Assembly: GCA_012512265.1 (NCBI GenBank)
Contig: JAAZEM010000079.1
Coordinates: 1 to 64,000 of the forward strand
From: Armatimonadota bacterium
GTDB taxonomy: Bacteria; Armatimonadota; JAAZEB01
Reading direction: 5' to 3'
DNA: 64,000 nt
Shown here: piece after piece, positions 37,151-44,328 of the stretch
How the letters are laid out: each line of letters begins with the position of its first letter
Numbering within the stretch: the stretch's first letter is position 1
The notes under the pieces: generated by a model
What the model saw: the letters and a program-made list of their open reading frames with translations, nothing else
What the model was told of the DNA's origin: nothing
Database searches by the model: none
Position numbers and translations under genes: made by a program

Positions 37151-37501
37151 ATGGCGGATGTGAGTGGAGTTGAGGAGCAGGTTGAGGAGACGGCGCAGGC
37201 ACAGCCGGCGGCCGAGGGGCAGGGAGAGGCCAAGCCGCATCCAGGCGCGTTGCGAGAAGCCGAAGTCGTTGCGGAGATGGAGATCGGGCGAACGAGCAAG
37301 CTCGTTTTCCAGGTAGGCAAGCGACGCACGGGCGACATGGCGTTTGATATTCGGGAGTATGTGGACCGCCCGGCGCGCGGCAACAGCCCGGGCTACACGG
37401 GCCCCACGCGCAGTGGCTTCCGACTGCACGAGGAGAACTACGAGGAGTTCCTGGAAGCGGTGAAATCTATCGGGCGCGCGCTGGGCTATCACGTGGATTG
37501 A
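37151..37501 (+). CDS. PUR-alpha/PC4-like small nucleic-acid-binding protein
   Basis: The 116-residue protein has an acidic, Gln/Ala-rich N-terminal third, then a beta-rich domain (about 40-116; RTSKLVFQVGKRR, MAFDIREYV, RSGFRLHEENYEEFLEAVK). The pattern of four strands followed by a helix resembles bacterial DUF3276/PUR-alpha and PC4-type single-strand binders. The assignment rests on fold pattern only. An AAGGAGAG site precedes the ATG. It lies 90 bp after htrA and may be co-transcribed. Confidence 0.55.
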   Translation: MADVSGVEEQVEETAQAQPAAEGQGEAKPHPGALREAEVVAEMEIGRTSKLVFQVGKRRTGDMAFDIREYVDRPARGNSPGYTGPTRSGFRLHEENYEEFLEAVKSIGRALGYHVD

Positions 37502-37690
37502 GCCCGGAGGGTCCTCCGGAGGATGCCCGGGGGGCCAGGGATGCGAGTGAGGCCGGCCCGGAGCTCGCCATCGCGCCGGCGAGAGCGCGTCTCAGGCAGG
37601 GAGCCCACCGCGGCGCGTTGAATAGATCCCTCGTGGGTACATGCGCGGCTTGCCCAAAGCTGCCAGGCAAGCGGTATGGGAGGGAGAGCG

Positions 37691-38812
37691 GTGGAGCAGT
37701 ACCGGAGACAATGCATCGGCATCCTCACCTCTGGCGGCGACTGCCCGGCGCTGAACGCGGCCATTCGTGGCATCGGCAAGGCGGCGCTCGGGCATTACGG
37801 CATGGAGGTGATCGGCATCCTCGATGGCTTCCGTGGCCTGGTGGAAAACCGGGCGCGCCCCCTCGCCGCGAGCGACCTCTCTGGCATCTTGACCAAGGGG
37901 GGCACCTTTCTGGGCACCAGCCGCGACAAGCCGCACCGCATCCCCGTCGCCGATGGCACCGAGGTGGACCTCTCCGCTGTGGCGATTGCCAACTACCGCC
38001 GGCTTCACCTCGATTGCCTCGTCTGCCTGGGCGGGGGCGGGACCCTGAAGAACGCCCACCGCCTGATGAAGCAGGGCGGGATCAACGTCGTCCACCTGCC
38101 AAAGACGATCGACAACGATGTCTGGGGCACCGATGCCTGCTTCGGTTACGATACGGCCCTCCAGATCGTGTCGGAGGCGATTGACCGGCTGCACTCCACG
38201 GCGGATAGCCACCACCGGATCATGGTGATCGAGACGATGGGGCATAACGCGGGGTGGCTCGCGCTCGGTGCGGGCGTGGCCGGCGGCGCGGACGTCATCC
38301 TCATCCCGGAGATCCCCTATAACCTGGATTACGTCGCCGAAAGCCTGGTGGCGCGTTTGCGGAAGGGCCGACGCTTCAGCATCGTGGTGGTGGCGGAAGG
38401 CGCCGCGCCGATATCGCCGGACGCGGAATCCGGTAACGGCGGAAAGAAACGCAAGAAACGCAACTCAGGAGAGCTATCCGTTGCAGGCGCCGGGTTCACC
38501 GGGATTGGGGCCGAGCTGGCCGCGGAGCTTCAGGCCCGCACCCATCTGGAGGCGCGCGTCACCGTCCTTGGCCACTTGCAGCGCGGCGGAACGCCCAGCC
38601 CAGCCGACCGCATCCTGGCCACCCGCCTGGGGACGGCCGCCGCGGATCTGATCGCCCGGGGGCAATATGGGGTGATGGTCGCCGTGCGCGGCGGCGAGTG
38701 CGTTCCCGTACCCATCGAGGAGGTCGCCGGCAAACTGCGAACGGTGCCCCTCGACCATCCCCTGATCGACACGGCGCGCAAGGTGGGCACCTGCCTGGGC
38801 GACCAGCTCTAG
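37691..38812 (+). CDS. pfkA: 6-phosphofructokinase with altered Mg-ATP loop
   Basis: Glycolytic kinase of the PfkA family, 373 residues. [16 protein letters not shown] at the N-terminus and PKTIDND (137-143, with the catalytic Asp141) are standard. The nucleotide loop, normally GGDGS or GGDDT, reads GGGGT at 114-118: the Asp matching E. coli Asp103 is Gly116. Gly117 and Lys138 at the two specificity positions match ATP-using group III enzymes rather than PPi enzymes. A basic insert (KKRKKR, about 257-262) is also unusual. GTG at 37691 is preferred because GGGAGGGAG lies upstream. It ends overlapping the convergent ATPase gene by 4 bp. Confidence 0.87.
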   Translation: MEQYRRQCIGILTSGGDCPALNAAIRGIGKAALGHYGMEVIGILDGFRGLVENRARPLAASDLSGILTKGGTFLGTSRDKPHRIPVADGTEVDLSAVAIANYRRLHLDCLVCLGGGGTLKNAHRLMKQGGINVVHLPKTIDNDVWGTDACFGYDTALQIVSEAIDRLHSTADSHHRIMVIETMGHNAGWLALGAGVAGGADVILIPEIPYNLDYVAESLVARLRKGRRFSIVVVAEGAAPISPDAESGNGGKKRKKRNSGELSVAGAGFTGIGAELAAELQARTHLEARVTVLGHLQRGGTPSPADRILATRLGTAAADLIARGQYGVMVAVRGGECVPVPIEEVAGKLRTVPLDHPLIDTARKVGTCLGDQL

Positions 38813-39354
38813 CCAGCGGCGCGATGCGCGCAGGAGCGAGCCTCGCGTGGCCGCGAGCGCGCGATTCGGAGCACCTCTTCCACCACCTGACCCAGGGGGA
38901 GTTGGGTGTTGATCTCGTGCCCGGCTCTCCTTCGGAGAAGCGGCTCCACGCTCTCCAAATGGCCCAGCACGCGCGCCCGCTCTTCCGGATCCTTGCCGTA
39001 CGGGTTGTTGGTTCGGGTGATCAACCGCTCCACGATGAGATCGGCGGGCGCGCTCAACAGGATGATGTGGTCGAACTGATCGAGGAACTGGCGCATGTTG
39101 CTCGCGCACCCGCTCACGAACAGCATCTCGGCGTCCTCCGTGGAGAGAAGCGCCTGAATCCGATCCTCCCGCCACACCCATTCCTGTTCCGGATCGCCAG
39201 GGACCTCCTTCACGCCGGGAAACGGAACGAACGGAACCCACTTGGACCACTCGTCGCTATCCAGATCCACGGCCTTATGGCCGCGTGCCGCCAGCTCGCG
39301 GATGACGGTTGACTTCCCGGTTCCAGAGATGCCCGTCAGAAGCGTGCGAATCAT
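38809..39354 (-). CDS. P-loop ATPase/kinase-like protein
   Basis: The 181-residue protein resembles small nucleotide or shikimate-kinase-type ATPases (AAA_33-like): Walker A is GISGTGKST at residues 8-16, DLDSDEW follows as in substrate-binding DxD regions, and a LID-like region carries [16 protein letters not shown]. Substrate is unknown. It is the last gene of the leftward yggS-sepF operon, 27 bp after the DUF167 gene, and overlaps pfkA at its 3' end. Confidence 0.75.
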   Translation of the reverse strand: MIRTLLTGISGTGKSTVIRELAARGHKAVDLDSDEWSKWVPFVPFPGVKEVPGDPEQEWVWREDRIQALLSTEDAEMLFVSGCASNMRQFLDQFDHIILLSAPADLIVERLITRTNNPYGKDPEERARVLGHLESVEPLLRRRAGHEINTQLPLGQVVEEVLRIARSRPREARSCAHRAAG

Positions 39355-39381
39355 GGGATCCTCTCGTCAGAGTGGGCGCGT

Positions 39382-39684
39382 CTACGGCGCGGGCAGCAGC
39401 CGCCTCGCCTCCTCGTCACTCAGCCCGACAATGCGAAAGAGCTTCTCGCGGGCGTGGGCCCCGGAAGCAAGGGAAATAGCAGATTTGGGAACACCCAGCG
39501 TGTCGGCCAGGAGCTCGATGCACGCGGCGTTGGCGGCGCCTTCGACCGGTGGGGCCGTGAGGCGCACCTGGAGCACGCCGTCGCGCCAGCCGACAATCTC
39601 CGAGCGCGATGCGCGTGGCTGCACGCGCACCCGAAGTGTCGTGGCCGGCAGCGCCGAGGGCGCTTTGGATGGTTGTCTCTTCAT
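39382..39684 (-). CDS. DUF167/YggU-family protein
   Basis: The 100-residue protein shows the DUF167 pattern: LRVRVQPRASRSEIVGW, LQVRLTAPPVEGAANAACIELLA and a C-terminal helical part. Its function is unknown, although YggU genes often sit beside yggS, yggT and proC as here. ATG overlaps the stop codon of the preceding protease gene (ATGA), and AAGGAC lies upstream. Confidence 0.88.
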   Translation of the reverse strand: MKRQPSKAPSALPATTLRVRVQPRASRSEIVGWRDGVLQVRLTAPPVEGAANAACIELLADTLGVPKSAISLASGAHAREKLFRIVGLSDEEARRLLPAP

Positions 39685-41099
39685 GGTGTCCTTACCACCG
39701 CCAGGAGCAACAGAGCCACGCCGTTGTTCAGCATGTGCGCCACGATGCTCGGGATGAGCGAACGGCGCAGCTCGACGGCGATCGCGAAAACGATCCCCAG
39801 GACCAGGATTGGGAGAAACCCGAGCGGGAGTTGCGGGTGGACGAGGGCGAAGAAGAGGCTCGTGACGGCGATGGCAGCGCCCGCCCCGGCGTGCCTGCGG
39901 ATCGCCCCATAAAGTGCCCCGCGGAAGAAGATCTCCTCGAAGATGGGTGCCATCACAACGACCACCAGAATGAGGAACGCCCAATCCCAGAAGCTTTGTG
40001 CCCTCAGAGCGAGCGCGATTCCCGGGTTCGGCGGCGTGGGGACGTTTGGCAGGAGCCGGCCCAGGACCCCCGCGGTCAGGAGAAGCAGCGGGAGAGCCGC
40101 CAGGTAGGTGACCACGCCGTAGGCAATCTCGCGCGTCGCGATTGGAGACGATGGCGTGGCGGAATCGGATTCGGCAGATCCGCTCTCGGGGGCATCGCCG
40201 GAGCCCTGGCGGCGCGCGCCCGCGAGGAGGAGGGCACCGCCCGCGGCCGCCGCGACGATCTGGGTGAGTAGAAGGAGGCCGATGGGCGCCGCCAGCGGCC
40301 ACTCGCGCGGCAGATCCAGAGCCGCCAGCAGCTGCCGGAGGCCCCAGCCGCCCGCGATAATCGCGAAAAACCACGCGACAAAGGCTTCGATGAGAGCGCG
40401 CGGCCTCACCGCCGTGAAGGGCTGCGGCCTATCCGCGGGGCGGAGGAGCCCCTGCTGGCGGAGGAGCAGCGCCGCTACCCACACTCCGGCGCCAAACGGT
40501 ACCGCGATGAGCGCCAGGGAAGAGAAGAGGATAGCACCCATCACCCCAGGGCGCAGGCGCCGCTGCAGGCGCGCCAGCGTCTCCTGGGCTTGCGACGCGG
40601 CCCCTGCCTTCGCGTAGATCCGCGCGCGCACCAACTCGCCATACCAGGCCAGATTCAGGGCTTCAAGGCGCGAGAGTGCCGCGTCGCGCGCCGCCGGTGA
40701 GAGCGCGCCGGGAGCATACGCGGCTTGCCATAGCATGAGGTCTGGCCCCGACGAGCGCGCCCGAAGCCATTCCCAGGCGGCTTCCGGACCCTCGTTCACG
40801 CCCAGGAGAATGCCGATGCGCTGCTGGAGAACCGGGGAGCGCGGATGGGCCCGGAGGAGCACGCGATAGCGTTGGATCGCGGTGCGCAGCGCGCGGCGGG
40901 CCAGAGGATCGCTGGTGGGGAGCGCGGGATCGCGCAGGTGGACGATGGCGATGCGCGCGACAAGGTCAGCGTTGATTGCTTCGAGGGGGGCGCCGGCCAC
41001 CGCGGCCTGACGGTGCTGCTCGCGCGCGTTCACGGCGAGGAGGAAAAGCGACGCCACGAACAGGAGCCCGAAGAGAGCAGTCCTAAGGGGATTCACCAT
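39681..41099 (-). CDS. CPBP-family membrane protease with N-terminal helical repeat region
   Basis: The 472-residue protein has one N-terminal membrane segment and a TPR-like helical region (about 40-190). Multiple membrane helices follow, with the CPBP/Abi motifs at the C-terminus: EEIFFRGALYGAIRR (catalytic Glu pair), FALVHPQ (His) and VAHMLNN (second His). Family members are prenyl-protein peptidase relatives with roles in peptide maturation or stress. ATG at 41099 overlaps divIVA by 17 bp. Confidence 0.85.
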   Translation of the reverse strand: MVNPLRTALFGLLFVASLFLLAVNAREQHRQAAVAGAPLEAINADLVARIAIVHLRDPALPTSDPLARRALRTAIQRYRVLLRAHPRSPVLQQRIGILLGVNEGPEAAWEWLRARSSGPDLMLWQAAYAPGALSPAARDAALSRLEALNLAWYGELVRARIYAKAGAASQAQETLARLQRRLRPGVMGAILFSSLALIAVPFGAGVWVAALLLRQQGLLRPADRPQPFTAVRPRALIEAFVAWFFAIIAGGWGLRQLLAALDLPREWPLAAPIGLLLLTQIVAAAAGGALLLAGARRQGSGDAPESGSAESDSATPSSPIATREIAYGVVTYLAALPLLLLTAGVLGRLLPNVPTPPNPGIALALRAQSFWDWAFLILVVVVMAPIFEEIFFRGALYGAIRRHAGAGAAIAVTSLFFALVHPQLPLGFLPILVLGIVFAIAVELRRSLIPSIVAHMLNNGVALLLLAVVRTP

Positions 41100-41547
41100 C
41101 TTCCCGCGTGCCGTTCTCCAACGCGGCGAGGTGAGACCGGAGGAGCGCGGTGAACTCGAGGACGAAGCGCTCACGCTGCTCGCGTAGTTTCGCGCCCCGC
41201 TCCTCTTCCTGGCGAACGAGCGCGTGCGCCTGCTCCTGAATCCGCGCCGCTTCCTGGCGCGCTTCCTGGATGATCAACTCACTTTCGCGGCGCGCGTTGG
41301 CCCGGGCTTCGTCTGCACTGCTTTGGGCGAGGACCATCGCCTTGCGGATGCTCTCCTCCAGGCGGGCATAGTCTGCCAGGCGCTTGCCCATCTCCTCGAC
41401 TTGCTGGCGCAGCTCCACATTCTCGCGAGTGAGGGCTTCGTAGTCGCGGGCCACTTCCTCCAGGAACGAATCAACCTCGCCCCGATGGTAGCCACTGAAA
41501 GCGCGGGAAAACTCTTTGTTGTAGATATCTAGCGGGGCAAGGCGCAT
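41083..41547 (-). CDS. divIVA: DivIVA-domain cell-division/polarity protein
   Basis: The 154-residue coiled-coil protein has the N-terminal membrane-binding motif (MRLAPLDIYNKEFSRAF, then GYHRGEVDSFLEEVARDYE) and a long coiled coil (about 30-145). DivIVA recognises curved membrane at poles and septa. Its location beside sepF, yggT and yggS matches the division cluster of Firmicutes, Cyanobacteria and related phyla. GAAGGGAAC precedes the ATG. Confidence 0.92.
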   Translation of the reverse strand: MRLAPLDIYNKEFSRAFSGYHRGEVDSFLEEVARDYEALTRENVELRQQVEEMGKRLADYARLEESIRKAMVLAQSSADEARANARRESELIIQEARQEAARIQEQAHALVRQEEERGAKLREQRERFVLEFTALLRSHLAALENGTREDGESP

Positions 41548-41641
41548 CTAGTTCCCTTCAGGTTGATCCTTTCCACCGCGGCTGGATACGACCGGCCGCA
41601 TCCTGGTAGTGCCGGTGCTTCTCCCGCGCGATGCCTGAACA

Positions 41642-41902
41642 TCAGCCGATCAGCGCGCGCAGCAGCAGCTGCTGCACGAGGCTGAGCGCGAGCATCAGGA
41701 AAACCGGGGACAGGTCGAGCCCGCCCAGGTTCTCCGGCGGGATGATCCGGCGGAACGGCACGAGCATTGGCTCCACGACCCCCCGGAGGGTGCGGAACCA
41801 CGATTGACGCTGCAGGCTAGGAACCCACGATCCCAGCACATAGATGATGATGAGCAGCCACAGCGCGTCGAAAAAGAGCTTCACCATCTGGGCTAAAGCC
41901 AT
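41642..41902 (-). CDS. yggT: YggT-family membrane protein
   Basis: The 86-residue protein has two hydrophobic helices (about 5-25 and 62-83) separated by the conserved YggT loop PMLVPFRRIIPPENLGGLD. YggT proteins are linked to osmotic tolerance and division-site function. ATG at 41902 is chosen; GGAGGAGGT lies 10 bp upstream. Confidence 0.9.
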   Translation of the reverse strand: MALAQMVKLFFDALWLLIIIYVLGSWVPSLQRQSWFRTLRGVVEPMLVPFRRIIPPENLGGLDLSPVFLMLALSLVQQLLLRALIG

Positions 41903-41956
41903 ATCGCGCTTGACCTCCTCCAATTCGCAGGCAACAACTGCATGAGATGGAGGACG

Positions 41957-42775
41957 CTATTTCGCCGCAGCACGTTCCAACTCGGCGGCTCGCGTGACCG
42001 CGGCATCCACCGCGTCCATCAGCGCGGCACGCAGCCCAGCGCGCTCCAGCGCCCGAATCCCGGCGATGGTGGTGCCACCCGGGGACGAGACCCGGTCCTT
42101 CACCTCGGCGGGGTGCTGCCCTGATTCGAGAATCAGCTTTCCCGTGCCCATCACGGTCTGGGCGGCCAGCTGTTGTGCGACCTCTCGCGTCAGCCCGGCC
42201 TGAACGCCCGCATCGGCAAGCGCCTCGATCACCAGGCAGAGATAGGCCGGGCCGCTCCCGCTGACCCCGGTGACCGCGTTGAGCAGTCTCTCCTCGACGC
42301 GCACGGCGGTGCCAACGGCACCGAAAATCCTCTCGGCGCGCTCCAGATGTTCCGCGCCAGCGGCCGAACCGGGAGCGAGCGCCGTTGCCGCCGCGCGGAC
42401 GGTTGCCAGCAAATTGGGCATCGCGCGCACCACGGGGGTGCCTGGGGCTAACTTACCCTCCAGAGTGGCGAGCGAAACGCCGGCGGCGATAGAGAGGACC
42501 AGCGTATCGGAAGAAAGATGAGGGCGCAGCCCCTCGAGCACCTGACCGATCACCTGGGGCTTGACAGCCAGGAGAACGGTCTCCGCGCCCGCCACCGCCT
42601 CGGCATTCTCCTGAGTGGTGCGCACTCCCAGAGTGGCGAGGACGGCCAGGCGCGCGGTGCTGATGTCGCTGACGCAGACCTCGTCAGGGGCGTAGATACC
42701 CGCGGCCAGGATGCCGCGGATGAGCGCCTCGCCCATAAACCCGGAGCCGATGCAGGCCAGCCGTGTGTTGCTCAT
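41957..42775 (-). CDS. proC: pyrroline-5-carboxylate reductase
   Basis: Last step of proline synthesis, NADPH-dependent. The 272-residue protein has the Rossmann motif IGSGFMGEALIRGI at the N-terminus, VLLAVKPQ in the middle and the signature GVSGSGPAYLCLVIEALADAG. ATG at 42775 begins 1 nt after the sepF stop codon, so translation is coupled. An in-frame ATG at 42787 is possible. Confidence 0.94.
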   Translation of the reverse strand: MSNTRLACIGSGFMGEALIRGILAAGIYAPDEVCVSDISTARLAVLATLGVRTTQENAEAVAGAETVLLAVKPQVIGQVLEGLRPHLSSDTLVLSIAAGVSLATLEGKLAPGTPVVRAMPNLLATVRAAATALAPGSAAGAEHLERAERIFGAVGTAVRVEERLLNAVTGVSGSGPAYLCLVIEALADAGVQAGLTREVAQQLAAQTVMGTGKLILESGQHPAEVKDRVSSPGGTTIAGIRALERAGLRAALMDAVDAAVTRAAELERAAAK

Positions 42776-42776
42776 C

Positions 42777-43235
42777 TCATTGCGCATTCATGTAGAGGCC
42801 CTGCGAGGAGCTGAACTCCGAGTTCTCATCGGTGGCGATGAGAACGTTGCTGGGCGTGAAGAGGAAAACCCGCTCGCCGACGCGCTCGAAGTATCCATCG
42901 AGGGCATAGGTGGCGCCGCTGACGAAGTCGATGGCACGCCGCGCCATCTCCTCATCCGACTGCTCCAGGTTGAGGATCACGGGCCGGCGTTCCTTAAGCA
43001 TGTCGGCGGCATAGCGCGCATCCTCGAGCGACCGGATGCAAATCTTGTGAATCTGGTGCGTTCGCCCAGACTGGAGACGGAGGATTTGCCCCTTTCGCCT
43101 GGAGGGGGTAGGCTCTGGCTCTTCCTCTTCCTCGTCCTCATAGGTGCCCAGTCCGATGAACTCCTTGAACCGAGTCCAACGCCCCGGCTGGGTCTCCTCA
43201 ATCTCCTCGTCCTCGAGCGTAAAGCGTTTGGTCAT
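42777..43235 (-). CDS. sepF: cell-division protein SepF
   Basis: The 152-residue protein has an acidic linker (EDEEEEEPEPTP) and the conserved C-terminal SepF domain (about 55-140; ICIRSLEDARYAADMLKERRPVILNLE, here split over the motif, and FVSGATYALDG). SepF bundles FtsZ filaments and tethers them to the membrane. GGAGGGAG precedes the ATG. It lies 30 bp after yggS. Confidence 0.93.
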   Translation of the reverse strand: MTKRFTLEDEEIEETQPGRWTRFKEFIGLGTYEDEEEEEPEPTPSRRKGQILRLQSGRTHQIHKICIRSLEDARYAADMLKERRPVILNLEQSDEEMARRAIDFVSGATYALDGYFERVGERVFLFTPSNVLIATDENSEFSSSQGLYMNAQ

Positions 43236-43265
43236 CGTGGGCTACTCCCTCCGTGTGGGAACAGG

Positions 43266-43976
43266 TTATGGCTGGCGGTCGTGCGTGCCCGTGGCTCGCG
43301 CCCGCCGTGGTCCAAAAATCGCACTGCCCACCCGGACCAGGGTGGCTCCCTCTTCCACCGCCACTTCAAAGTCACCGCTCATGCCCATCGACAGATGGCG
43401 GCGATACGCGGGGGGCAGCGCCTCCCACAGCGCCCGGAGACGACGGAAGTAGGGTCGGGCTTCTTCGGGGTCCGCGGAGAAAGGCGGCATGCCCATCAAC
43501 CCGGATGGGCGGATGCCTGGCAGGGCACCCAGGGCATCCATAAGCGCACCTGCTTCTTCCGGCGCGACACCAAATTTGCTCGCTTCGCCGGAGATGTTGA
43601 CCTCCACGAGCACTTCTAAATTGCGCCCCGCTGCCACTGCATGGCGCGAGAGACGCTCGGCGAGATGCAGGCTGTCTACGGTGTGAATGATGTCGAAGAG
43701 AGCAGCGGCCTGGCCTGCCTTGTTGGACTGGAGGTGTCCGATCAGGTGCCAGGTCACTGGGTCGGGAATCTGAGCGCGCTTCTCCCGGGCCTCTTGCACG
43801 TAGTTCTCGCCGATGTGTTCCGCGCCAGCGGCGATCGCCTCTCGGACGACCTCTGTCGGCCACGTCTTGGTCACCACCACGAGGGTTACCTCGTCAGGCG
43901 ACCGGCCCACCCGGCTCGCAGCCCGGGCGATGCGTTCTCGCACCCCCTGAAGATTTCGCGCTACCTCCCCTGGCAC
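43266..43976 (-). CDS. yggS: PLP-homeostasis protein, YggS family
   Basis: The 236-residue TIM-barrel protein binds pyridoxal phosphate and buffers its level. VVTKTWP carries the PLP-binding Lys; HIGENYVQEA, WHLIGHLQSNK and LSMGMSGDFEVAVEEG are family signatures. The frame is open upstream through the -10 promoter box, so the start must lie downstream. GTG at 43976, with AAGGGGG before it, fits best. It is the first gene of an eight-gene leftward operon ending at 38809. Confidence 0.92.
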   Translation of the reverse strand: MPGEVARNLQGVRERIARAASRVGRSPDEVTLVVVTKTWPTEVVREAIAAGAEHIGENYVQEAREKRAQIPDPVTWHLIGHLQSNKAGQAAALFDIIHTVDSLHLAERLSRHAVAAGRNLEVLVEVNISGEASKFGVAPEEAGALMDALGALPGIRPSGLMGMPPFSADPEEARPYFRRLRALWEALPPAYRRHLSMGMSGDFEVAVEEGATLVRVGSAIFGPRRARATGTHDRQP

Positions 43977-44009
43977 CCCATAACCCCCTTGTTGGTCGCG
44001 CGCTTGAGT

Positions 44010-44038
44010 ATTATAGCACATAGGTCCTCTGCCTGCAA
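44010..44038 (-). promoter_or_regulatory. promoter of the yggS-sepF-proC operon
   Basis: Minus strand TTGCAG (44033-44038), 17 bp, TATAAT (44010-44015). Predicted start near 44003, giving a 27-nt leader to the GTG at 43976. Gaps down to 38809 are short or overlapping, so one transcript probably covers eight genes. Confidence 0.8.
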
Positions 44039-44282
44039 GCCCGTCCGTGCCACCTTTTGCCACAGATTTCCACCGGACGTGGCCTCACCAGAGTGGTTCG
44101 CTGGACGGCTGGCGCTTCCTCCCCACGCGAGTCACAGCCAGGCGCCGGCCCAGGTCCCTGTGCGTGCCCTATTCCAAAGGTGATTCCCAGATGCGGGAGA
44201 TGCTCGCGTGATACCATCCTGCCGTCCGGTTTCACTTGCGCAACAGCGTTCCTCGGAGGGGCCAGGAACCGGCGCGCGAAGC

Positions 44283-44312
44283 ACGAACCAGATTGCACCG
44301 AGACTGGTTCGT
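44283..44312. promoter_or_regulatory. 9-bp inverted repeat before the GH2 gene (operator or hairpin)
   Basis: ACGAACCAG (44283-44291) and CTGGTTCGT (44304-44312) are perfect inverted repeats with a 12-bp spacer, ending 16 bp before the GH2 ATG. The half-site centres are 21 bp apart, two helical turns, as for a dimeric regulator. As RNA it would form a hairpin close to the ribosome binding site. Confidence 0.55.
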
Positions 44313-44328
44313 CGGAAAGGCCAGATGG

